Source of the DNA: Alphaproteobacteria bacterium
GTDB lineage: Bacteria > Pseudomonadota > Alphaproteobacteria > Rhodospirillales > Rhodospirillaceae
Reading direction: 5' to 3'
DNA length: 5,677 nucleotides
NCBI GenBank assembly: GCA_003250275.1
Contig: QKGW01000446.1
Coordinates: 1 to 5,677 of the forward strand
Shown here: positions 1 through 5,091 of the stretch, in pieces
Position numbering within the stretch: the first letter of the stretch is position 1
Layout: every line of letters starts with the position of its first letter
Translations under genes and position numbers: made by a program
Notes under the pieces: model-generated
Databases searched by the model: none
Seen by the model: the letters and a program-made list of their open reading frames with translations, nothing else
What the model was told of the DNA's origin: nothing

Positions 1-328
1 GCGCGAGGGCCGCGAGGACACCGGGCCGCGCGAGGACGTCACCGACCGCAAGGAGGACCGCCGCCAGCGCGCCGAAAAGCGCGCCGCCCTGGCGCCCTTG
101 AAGAAAAAGGTTACGGAGGCGGAAAAGGCTTTGGAAAAGCTGAGCGCGCAGGCCTCGACGCTCGAAAACGCGCTCGCCGACCCGAAGCTCTACGAGCGCG
201 AGGGTTCGGCCCAGGTGGTCGCGCTGCAAAAGGACCTGGGTGCGCTCAACGCCAGGATCGCCGCAGCCGAAGCCGCCTGGATGCAGGCGATGGAAGACTT
301 CGAGGCGGCCGAGGCGGAACAGGACTGA
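1..328 (+). CDS. ABC-F family ATP-binding protein (Uup-like), C-terminal part only
   Basis: This is the 3' end of a gene that enters from the left edge. The reading frame starts at base 2 and stops with TGA at 326-328. About 108 residues are visible. They are highly charged and helical: a basic stretch (RKEDRRQRAEKRAALAPLKK) is followed by heptad-like helices, an 'ALADPKLYERE' segment and an acidic tail. This is the characteristic C-terminal coiled-coil extension of Uup/YheS-type ABC-F proteins. Those are soluble paired ATPases that act on ribosomes or nucleic acid rather than transporting substrates. In Uup the C-terminal coiled coil contributes to DNA binding. The two ATPase domains lie outside the window, so the assignment rests on the tail alone. 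The gene is GC-rich like the chromosome around it. It converges on the next gene with a 25-bp gap, and no clear terminator is visible there. Confidence 0.8.
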   Translation, partial: REGREDTGPREDVTDRKEDRRQRAEKRAALAPLKKKVTEAEKALEKLSAQASTLENALADPKLYEREGSAQVVALQKDLGALNARIAAAEAAWMQAMEDFEAAEAEQD

Positions 329-353
329 CGCCTATTCCCTCGGCGGCGACTCC

Positions 354-1058
354 TTAACCTCTCAGCGCCCACACACCACTGCCGATTCCCTCAACGCTTT
401 GGAAGAGATCATTCTTCCCCTGAAAGCTTCCGGAATCGGAGGAGTTATATTCCAATTCCCGCCTCACAATGGCTTCCCACGATGGCGGAAGTGGCAACAT
501 TCGAATTTTACGCACATGGCGTACTGCCGAGTAAATTTTCTCAAGGTGGCCGGAACCACCGATTAAACGCAACGCCTCTACAACACACTCGCGCCAGATA
601 AGCATTTCTCTATCCTCCGCCTGCAAACGAACCTTCTTGGACCGTTCACGCTTGCCAACGCGAGCGACATCTCGGAGATCAGAAATTTTCTTCGTGACTC
701 CTTTGTCGTCGCGAAAATTCCAGTTCATCCACGCATTTTCACTCCCCTGAACAACCGCCCTGGATAATTCGTTGAGCGACGAGAAGCGGCCGCCGGTTGA
801 TAAATGCCAATATCCGTCTTGTGCCGTAGCGGAGAATGGAACCCCCCGATAGGTCCGGAAAATCTCAAACCCGTGCGCAAATACGATGTCGTGTCTGCGG
901 TCTATGAATCCGGGCTCCTGCGCACCCAACGTCGCAGCAGGTTGATTTATCTGCCCGAGCAACACTCGGCGCAGAATTTGATCCTCAGAGTCCTCCCCCT
1001 CTTCTCGGAGCCCCCAGATCCGCGCGAACACGTCCGTAGAAACTTCAATTTGCCTCAC
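354..1058 (-). CDS. Putative DNA-binding protein: SeqA-N-like RHH, RAMA-like and winged-helix-like segments
   Basis: The protein is 234 residues from a GTG at 1058. Residues 1-35 (MRQIEV..., ending ILRRVLLG) can be laid beside the E. coli SeqA N-terminal segment (MKTIEV... ILRRML), with the same strand-helix-helix spacing. Residues about 60-116 contain 'YRGVPFSA', 'GGRFSSLNELSRAV' and 'ENAWMNWNF'. This resembles RAMA domains (restriction-system adenine-methylase-associated), which end in NGWxxW and are predicted to read modified DNA. Residues about 154-233 (WRECVVEALRLIGG, PPSWEAIVRRELE, DLFQSVEGIGSGVWALR) look like the winged-helix module common in restriction-linked proteins. No catalytic motif is visible. 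The frame stays open up to a TTG at 1118. GTG is preferred because a GGGGG ribosome site lies 6 nt upstream, the RHH strand begins at once, and phased repeats occupy the extra length. GC is near 50%, against over 70% next door, which suggests horizontal transfer. The domain calls are inferences made by eye. A transcriptional or epigenetic regulator is likely; a restriction accessory protein is possible. Confidence 0.75.
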   Translation of the reverse strand: MRQIEVSTDVFARIWGLREEGEDSEDQILRRVLLGQINQPAATLGAQEPGFIDRRHDIVFAHGFEIFRTYRGVPFSATAQDGYWHLSTGGRFSSLNELSRAVVQGSENAWMNWNFRDDKGVTKKISDLRDVARVGKRERSKKVRLQAEDREMLIWRECVVEALRLIGGSGHLEKIYSAVRHVRKIRMLPLPPSWEAIVRRELEYNSSDSGSFQGKNDLFQSVEGIGSGVWALRG

Positions 1059-1064
1059 AGCCCA

Positions 1065-1069
1065 CCCCC
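1065..1069 (-). promoter_or_regulatory. Ribosome binding site deciding the GTG start at 1058
   Basis: On the minus strand GGGGG (within CGGGGGTGGG) sits 6 nt before the GTG at 1058-1056. The alternative upstream TTG at 1118 has no purine-rich site at a suitable distance, since TGATTCCCG precedes it. This favours the 234-residue product. Confidence 0.5.
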
Positions 1070-1099
1070 GATCCGCTTCGATCCACTTAGATCTACTAT
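1070..1099. repeat. Three tandem 10-bp imperfect repeats, each starting with GATC
   Basis: On the plus strand three consecutive decamers read GATCCGCTTC (1070-1079), GATCCACTTA (1080-1089) and GATCTACTAT (1090-1099). Units 1 and 2 share 8 of 10 bases, and units 2 and 3 share 7 of 10. GATC therefore recurs at exactly 10-bp steps, placing the sites on one face of the helix. The array lies between the ribosome site of the minus-strand gene at 354-1058 and its candidate -35 box, and it covers the candidate -10. Ribbon-helix-helix proteins bind tandem short operators, and SeqA binds phased hemimethylated GATC sites. An autoregulatory operator is the natural inference but is untested. Confidence 0.6.
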
Positions 1100-1118
1100 T
1101 TTTCAGAAAGCCAATCAA
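1090..1118 (-). promoter_or_regulatory. Candidate sigma-70-type promoter for the RHH/RAMA-like gene
   Basis: On the minus strand a -35-like TTGATT (1118-1113, 4 of 6 to consensus) is separated by 17 bp from TAGATC (1095-1090, 3 of 6). Transcription would begin near 1083 and leave a leader of about 25 nt before the GTG at 1058. The -10 is weak. The -35 coincides with the alternative TTG start, which would then not be transcribed. A GANTC site (GAATC, the CcrM target type) lies just upstream at 1122-1126. Confidence 0.3.
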
Positions 1119-1139
1119 CGGGAATCAAATGGCACAAGG

Positions 1140-1168
1140 TTGAAAGCACCCTGATCGCAAGGCATTTT
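1140..1168 (+). promoter_or_regulatory. Candidate promoter for the GNAT acetyltransferase gene
   Basis: TTGAAA (1140-1145, 5 of 6 to the -35 consensus) is followed after 17 bp by CATTTT (1163-1168, a weak -10). It is about 25 bp upstream of the ATG at 1194. It is divergent from, and does not overlap, the candidate promoter at 1090-1118. The match is by eye only. Confidence 0.3.
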
Positions 1169-1193
1169 CACTAAGCATAGCGAAAGGATCGAC

Positions 1194-1805
1194 ATGATAT
1201 CCGCCCTCACGCCGATCACCCTGACCGGCGACATCGTTCAGCTCGTGCCGCTGTCCCACGACCACCGCGACGCCCTTGCCGAGGCGGCGGCGGAAGGCGA
1301 CCTGTGGAAGCTCTGGTACACCAACGTGCCGACTCCCGAGGGGATGACCGCCGAGATCGACCGCCGCTTCGGCGAGCACGCGGCGGGGCGGATGCTGCCG
1401 TTCGCGGTGATCCACCGCGCCGACGGCAAGCCGGTGGGGATGACCACCTACATGAACGTCGACGTCGCCGGGCCGCGCGTCGAGATCGGCTCGACCTGGT
1501 ACGCCAAGGCGGTGCAGCGCACCGGCCTCAACACCGAGGCCAAGCTGCTGCTCCTCACCCACGCCTTCGAAACCCTCGGCTGCCTCGCCGTGGAGCTGCG
1601 CACCCACGTGCTCAACCAGCAGAGCCGCCGCGCCATCGAACGCCTCGGCGCGCGCCTCGACGGCATCCTCCGCCATCACCAGCGCGCCAAGGACGGCAGC
1701 ATCCGCGATACCTGCGTGTATTCGATCATCGCGCCCGACTGGCCCGCCGTGCGCACTCACCTGCAATGGCAGTTGGAACGTCACGCGAGCGGAACGACCG
1801 CCTGA
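1194..1805 (+). CDS. GNAT-family N-acetyltransferase, RimJ/RimL type
   Basis: The protein is 203 residues and probably transfers the acetyl group of acetyl-CoA to an amine; the substrate cannot be read from the sequence. It follows the RimJ/RimL-like (COG1670-type) layout: an N-terminal 'ITLTGDIVQLVPL' strand; 'GKPVGMTTYMNV' (about 78-89); 'EIGSTWY' (97-103); the acetyl-CoA loop region 'QRTGLNTEAK' (108-117), where RimL-like members have RGTGxNTEAK; 'NQQSRRAIERLGA' (141-153), the usual Asn/Ser helix after strand 5; then 'RAKDGSIRDT' and 'VYSII' (164-179). The length is normal and no core motif is missing. ATG at 1194 is preceded by AAAGGA (1183-1188) at 5 nt. GC is high (46 of 60 bases at 1381-1440), so the gene looks native, unlike its left neighbour. 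It is divergent from that neighbour and convergent with the next gene. Family is secure; role (ribosomal protein or antibiotic acetylation, or other) is unknown. Confidence 0.92.
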   Translation: MISALTPITLTGDIVQLVPLSHDHRDALAEAAAEGDLWKLWYTNVPTPEGMTAEIDRRFGEHAAGRMLPFAVIHRADGKPVGMTTYMNVDVAGPRVEIGSTWYAKAVQRTGLNTEAKLLLLTHAFETLGCLAVELRTHVLNQQSRRAIERLGARLDGILRHHQRAKDGSIRDTCVYSIIAPDWPAVRTHLQWQLERHASGTTA

Positions 1806-2216
1806 TCAGGCGGTGCGGATCACCGGATCGAGGTGGACGAGCTCGTCGTAGCCGCGCCGCCAGCCAAGGCCCGCGAGCAGCCCGGCGGCGAAGGTGAGCG
1901 AGAGCGGGAACAGCAGCACCCCGAGCAGCCGTCCACCCGAGGACAGGCTCTTGAACTTCGCCCAAAGGTCGCGGCGGAGCTTGAGGATGGTGCCGTCGCG
2001 GTCGACGACGCGGAAGCCGTAGGTCGCGGCGAGTTCGCGGATGCCCGCGTCGTCGCAGCCCTCGGGACCGAACAGCTTGCGGGTGCGGATTTCGCCGACC
2101 AGACGCGCGACGTCGGGGCTCGCCGGCATCCGGCTGCGGTCGGGGAAGTACCGCACCGCCATCCCGACGCCGATCCCGAACACCACCAGCAGAACCGCAA
2201 CCACCGCAACCAGCAT
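1806..2216 (-). CDS. Hypothetical small membrane protein with two membrane segments
   Basis: I do not recognise this 136-residue protein. Residues about 2-22 (LVAVVAVLLVVFGIGVGMAV) form a membrane segment or uncleaved signal anchor. A polar stretch (about 23-94) follows, with 'PDVARLVGEIRTRKLFG', 'GIRELAATYGFRVVDRDG' and 'LKLRRDLWAKFKSL'. A second membrane segment spans about 97-118, and the tail is short. The ATG at 2216 is chosen because AAAGGG (2223-2228) lies 6 nt before it. A GTG at 2231, five codons earlier, would overlap the upstream stop as GTGA and is the main alternative. The gene follows the 2228-2893 gene by 11 bp, so the two are probably co-transcribed and translationally coupled. 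The ribosome site overlaps the upstream stop codon. The stop at 1806-1808 touches the stop of the GNAT gene. The frame continues upstream to 2741, but that part is out of frame with a better gene. Confidence 0.7.
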   Translation of the reverse strand: MLVAVVAVLLVVFGIGVGMAVRYFPDRSRMPASPDVARLVGEIRTRKLFGPEGCDDAGIRELAATYGFRVVDRDGTILKLRRDLWAKFKSLSSGGRLLGVLLFPLSLTFAAGLLAGLGWRRGYDELVHLDPVIRTA

Positions 2217-2222
2217 CCGTAA

Positions 2223-2228
2223 CCCTTT
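2223..2228 (-). promoter_or_regulatory. Ribosome binding site overlapping the upstream stop codon
   Basis: On the minus strand AAAGGG is placed 6 nt before the ATG at 2216-2214, and its first A is the last base of the TGA (2230-2228) of the preceding gene. This supports the ATG over the GTG at 2231 and suggests coupled translation of the two small genes. Confidence 0.5.
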
Positions 2229-2893
2229 CACGCGTCCGCGGAAATTCCCGCGCGCGTCATCAGGGCGTGGAGGTCCCTGAGGCCGCGCTCGCAGTCCGCC
2301 GGGTCCGCATATCCGGCGGCGAACGCCTCGACGAAGTCGGGGCGCTTGAGATGGGCGCGGATGCGGCTGCGCGCCAGATCCGTCGCCTCTCCTTCGGTCA
2401 AAGTGCCGGAAAGCAGGAAGCCGAGCAACCGTGTCGCCCGTTCGGCGAGCGGACGCGAGGGATCGTCGATGCATTCGACCACGCGATGCGCCGCGAGATG
2501 CGCGGCGGAGAGCCGGTCGAGATGCGCGCACACCGGCTGCGCCGCCTTGGCGGGGAAGCGCGCGGCGACCCAGCGCGCGAGCGCGGCGGCGGCGGCGAGC
2601 GGCGCGAGCGGATCGGCGCTGCCGGGCCGCTTCGAACAGCGCGACCCGCACCTCCGGCTCATGCGCGAGCGGCGCTTCGAGGCCGCGCCGATCTTCTCGA
2701 ACACCAGCTTTTCCGCGTGTTCGCCGTCCGCGCGTTTCCACAACCGCAGAATCCGCACGCCGTCGATCCGGCCGGACTTGAGTTCCTGTTCGGCCGCCTG
2801 CGTGGCGGCCTCCTCCTCGTCGTACAGGTTCTTCACCGTCCAGTTCTTGGCGACGAGAACCTGCACCTCGAATGTCGCGCGACGGCTCGACAT
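2228..2893 (-). CDS. Hypothetical protein, possibly carrying two compensating frameshifts
   Basis: This 221-residue protein is soluble and I cannot name its family. Residues 7-66 form a compact N-terminal unit: 'FEVQVLVAKNWTVKNLY', an Ala/Glu-rich helix, then 'GRIDGVRILRLW' and 'EKLVFEKIG', a beta-alpha-beta pattern. Residues about 93-221 are mostly helical (APLAAAAALARWVAARFP, DRLSAAHLAAHRVVECI, RATRLLGFLLSGTLTEGEA, RPDFVEAFAAGYADPADCERGL). Between them, residues 72-92 read RRSRMSRRCGSRCSKRPGS, a low-complexity basic stretch unlike the flanks. In a neighbouring frame the same bases give a more protein-like 'EAPLAHEPEVRVALFEAAR'. ATG at 2893 is preceded by GAGGA at about 10 nt. The gene lies 94 bp after holC on the same strand and just before a small membrane-protein gene. 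There is no signal peptide, membrane segment or catalytic motif. Confidence 0.65.
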   Translation of the reverse strand: MSSRRATFEVQVLVAKNWTVKNLYDEEEAATQAAEQELKSGRIDGVRILRLWKRADGEHAEKLVFEKIGAASKRRSRMSRRCGSRCSKRPGSADPLAPLAAAAALARWVAARFPAKAAQPVCAHLDRLSAAHLAAHRVVECIDDPSRPLAERATRLLGFLLSGTLTEGEATDLARSRIRAHLKRPDFVEAFAAGYADPADCERGLRDLHALMTRAGISADA

Positions 2894-2987
2894 AGGGGGC
2901 GCATCCTCTTCCTGATCCCTCTCGCCCCCGGTTCTTGAGGGCCGGAACGCGGGCGGCCTCTTGGCGGACCGCTCTGCGTCCTTAGAA

Positions 2988-3452
2988 TCAGGTTTTGGCG
3001 GAATTCGCCTTCTGCGTCCAGCGTCCGCTCGAATCCTGCTGCCAATAGCTGAGATCGTGCCCCGCGTCGCGCAGCTTCGCCCAGCGCCGCCGCGCCGCCT
3101 CGACGTCGTCCGCGACTGCGCCGTCGAAGATGTCGAGACAGCGGGAAAACCCTGAAGGATCTAGGAAATCCGCGCCCTCGGTGACGACCAGGACGTCCGC
3201 GCCGTTGGGGTTCTCGGCGGCGTCGGTGATCCACACCGGCTGGTCCTCGGGCGCGCCGTTGCCCGCGCTTGCGTGCGGCAACCACGACTCGTCCGTATAC
3301 ATCCAAAGGAGGGAATCGAGGTCCTTCGCGCGCTCCGGCGAGCCGGTGGTGACGACCGCCTTCATCCCCGCCGCGAGCACCCGTTCGAGGAGCTCGGGCA
3401 GCGCCCGTTCGAGAGGCCATTTCTGGAGATGGTAGAAATCGATGCGCGCCAT
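2988..3452 (-). CDS. holC: DNA polymerase III chi subunit
   Basis: The 154-residue protein (E. coli HolC is about 147) is the clamp-loader accessory subunit. With psi it links the replicase to single-strand-binding protein on the lagging strand. Landmarks in order are: 'IDFYHLQKWPLERALPELLERVL' (4-26), the typical chi N-terminus; 'KAVVTTGSPERAKDLDSLLW' (31-50); 'SWLPH' (56-60); 'QPVWIT' (71-76); 'ENPNGADVLVVTEG' (80-93), the family hallmark; 'CLDIFDG' (105-111); and the C-terminal helix 'RRRWAKLRDAGHDLSYWQQD' (121-140). The ATG at 3452 is chosen because chi proteins begin with this strand and GGAG lies just upstream, though only 2 nt away. An in-frame ATG at 3482 would add ten residues, but it has no ribosome site and lies against the terminator hairpin. 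The stop is at 2988. The gene lies downstream of the Do-type protease gene but past its terminator. Confidence 0.93.
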   Translation of the reverse strand: MARIDFYHLQKWPLERALPELLERVLAAGMKAVVTTGSPERAKDLDSLLWMYTDESWLPHASAGNGAPEDQPVWITDAAENPNGADVLVVTEGADFLDPSGFSRCLDIFDGAVADDVEAARRRWAKLRDAGHDLSYWQQDSSGRWTQKANSAKT

Positions 3453-3486
3453 GGCTCCGTCATACCACGGCTGCGCGCCCATGCAA

Positions 3487-3510
3487 AAGGCCGGGGTTTC
3501 CCCCGGCCTT
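3487..3510 (-). terminator. Intrinsic terminator after the Do-type protease gene
   Basis: A perfect 10-bp inverted repeat, AAGGCCGGGG (3487-3496) and CCCCGGCCTT (3501-3510), encloses a 4-nt loop. Read on the minus strand it is AAGGCCGGGG-GAAA-CCCCGGCCTT followed by TTGC, so the right arm runs into a short T tract. It begins about 23 bp beyond the protease stop at 3534. The GNRA-type GAAA loop adds stability. On the plus strand the right arm also ends in TT, but no gene on that strand needs it. Confidence 0.88.
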
Positions 3511-3533
3511 CGCGGTACGGCGGATGCCGTGGA

Positions 3534-5069
3534 TTACTTGGCGTCGTCGATCTTGAGAGCGAGGAAGCGCTTGCGGTCGCCCAGGCGCACCTGGAGCAGC
3601 ACCGACTGACGCCCCGCCTTCTTCGCGGCTTCGATGCCGGAGCGAAGGTCCTCGGGAGTCGCGACGTTGCGCTGCGTCACCGCCTCGATCACCATGCCCG
3701 GCTGCACGCCCTTGTCGGCGGCCTGGCCGTTGGGGTCGACGCCGGTGACCAGCACGCCCTTGACGTCGTCGCCGACGTTGTACTTCTCGCGCAGCTGCGG
3801 CGTCAGCGAAGTGACGGTGAGGCCGAGAGCCTTCATCTCCTTCGCCGGGCCGGAGGTCTTGCTCGGCACGGGCTTCTTACCTGCGTCGGCAGCCTTCACC
3901 TCGTCGTGGAGCTCGCCCACCTTCACCTTCTTGGTGAGGTGCTTGCCGCCCCGGATCAGCTCGACGCTGACCGACTTGCCGATTTCGGTCTCGGCGACGA
4001 TGCGCGGCAGACGGCGCATCTCCTCGACCGGCTTGCCGTCGAAGGAGACGATCACGTCGCCCGCCTCGAAGCCCGCCTCGGCCGCCGGGCTGCCCGCCTG
4101 CACGCCCTGCACCAGGGCGCCCATGGCATGATCCATGCCCAGGCTCTCGGCGATGTCGTCGGTGACGTGCTGGATCGTTACGCCCAGCCAGCCGCGACGC
4201 GCGTGGCCGTACTTCTCGATGTCCTTGATCACCTGCTGCACGGTGCGCGAGGGGATCGCGAAGCCGATGCCGACCGACCCGCCCGAGGGCGAGAAGATCA
4301 TCGAGTTCACGCCGATCACTTCACCGTCCATGTTGAACATCGGACCGCCCGAGTTGCCGCGGTTGATCGACGCGTCGGTCTGGATGAAGTCGTCGTACGG
4401 ACCGGCGTTGATGTCGCGACCGCGCGCCGAAACGATGCCCGCGGTCACGGTGCCGCCGAGGCCGAACGGGTTGCCGATCGCCAGCACCCAGTCGCCGACG
4501 CGCGCCTTGTCGGAATCGCCGAACTCGACGTACGGCAGATCGGTCTTGGTTTCGACCTGGAGGAGCGCGATGTCGCTCTTGGCGTCGCGGCCGATCAGCT
4601 TGGCCGGCGCCTCGTGGCCGTCATGGAAGGAAACGACGATCTCGGTGGCATCGTCGATCACGTGGTTGTTGGTGACGATCAGGCCCTTGGGGCTGATGAT
4701 GAAGCCCGAACCGAGAGAGCGGGTCTTGCGCTTCGGAGCCGGAGCGCCGTTGCCGTCGGGGTTCTGGTTCTGGAAGCGCTCGAAATAATCCTTGAAGAAT
4801 TCTTCGAACGGCGATCCCGGCGGGAGCTGCGGGAGACCCGGGATCATCTGCTGGTCGCCGCCCTGGACGTCGTGGGTGGTGGCGATGTTGACCACCGCGG
4901 GCAGAAGCTTGTCCGCGAGGTCGGCGAAGCTGTCGGGCGCGGGCCGCGCCAGGGCGGGCTGCGCCGCCGCCATCGCCAGGAACATCACCGCGCCCAACGC
5001 GCGGGCCAGGGCGCGGACGTCGAAGCCGAAGCTCCGACGCCCGCGTGCCGTGGAGAGAATATCCGACAC
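3534..5069 (-). CDS. Do family (DegP/HtrA/MucD-like) periplasmic serine endopeptidase
   Basis: The 511-residue protease/chaperone degrades or refolds misfolded envelope proteins. An N-terminal signal peptide has a basic n-region, a hydrophobic core about 20-38 and an ALA site, with likely cleavage after Ala41. The trypsin-like domain carries the full triad: His136 in IVTNNHVID, Asp166 in AKSDIALLQ, and Ser240 in INRGNSGGP. It ends at about 275 with 'GIGFAIPS'. PDZ1 spans about 281-378 (GWLGVTIQ, AAEAGFEAGDVIVSFDGKPV). After a Lys/Pro/Ala-rich linker, PDZ2 spans about 414-506 (LGLTVTSL, GVLVTGVDPNGQAADKGVQPGMVI). Length and layout match Do proteases, so it should be active. The start is GTG at 5069 with GGAGG (5079-5083) at 9 nt. 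It follows hflC by 22 bp, an arrangement frequent in alphaproteobacteria, and a strong hairpin at 3487-3510 ends the unit. DegP, DegQ and MucD cannot be told apart here, so no symbol is given. Confidence 0.96.
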   Translation of the reverse strand: MSDILSTARGRRSFGFDVRALARALGAVMFLAMAAAQPALARPAPDSFADLADKLLPAVVNIATTHDVQGGDQQMIPGLPQLPPGSPFEEFFKDYFERFQNQNPDGNGAPAPKRKTRSLGSGFIISPKGLIVTNNHVIDDATEIVVSFHDGHEAPAKLIGRDAKSDIALLQVETKTDLPYVEFGDSDKARVGDWVLAIGNPFGLGGTVTAGIVSARGRDINAGPYDDFIQTDASINRGNSGGPMFNMDGEVIGVNSMIFSPSGGSVGIGFAIPSRTVQQVIKDIEKYGHARRGWLGVTIQHVTDDIAESLGMDHAMGALVQGVQAGSPAAEAGFEAGDVIVSFDGKPVEEMRRLPRIVAETEIGKSVSVELIRGGKHLTKKVKVGELHDEVKAADAGKKPVPSKTSGPAKEMKALGLTVTSLTPQLREKYNVGDDVKGVLVTGVDPNGQAADKGVQPGMVIEAVTQRNVATPEDLRSGIEAAKKAGRQSVLLQVRLGDRKRFLALKIDDAK

Positions 5070-5078
5070 TGTCTTAAA

Positions 5079-5083
5079 CCTCC
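5079..5083 (-). promoter_or_regulatory. Ribosome binding site for the Do-type protease
   Basis: On the minus strand GGAGG lies 9 nt before the GTG at 5069-5067, inside the 22-bp gap after hflC. No in-frame ATG with a comparable site is seen nearby, so this fixes the GTG start. Confidence 0.65.
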
Positions 5084-5091
5084 GTCTGGTC

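Noticed and set aside
308..344. GCCGAGG...CCTCGGC inverted repeat between the ABC-F stop and the next gene, considered as a terminator
   Set aside because: The stem is only 7 bp with a 23-nt loop, no T tract follows, and half of it lies inside the ABC-F coding sequence.
804..1154. Plus-strand 116-codon open frame opposite the RHH/RAMA-like gene
   Set aside because: It has no ribosome site and no motif, and it is antisense to a frame with clear domain-like patterns.
1304..1897. Plus-strand open frame overlapping the GNAT gene
   Set aside because: It is an Arg/Pro/Ala-rich translation in the wrong frame of a gene with intact GNAT motifs.
2217..2741. Minus-strand upstream extension of the small membrane protein to 311 residues
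   Set aside because: The extension is Arg-rich and out of frame over most of the 2228-2893 gene. Only the stretch 2615-2680 looks protein-like there, and it is treated as a frameshift candidate.
2267..2938. Plus-strand open frames opposite the 2228-2893 gene
   Set aside because: They are low-complexity Arg/Ala/Gly shadows with no ribosome site and no recognisable motif.
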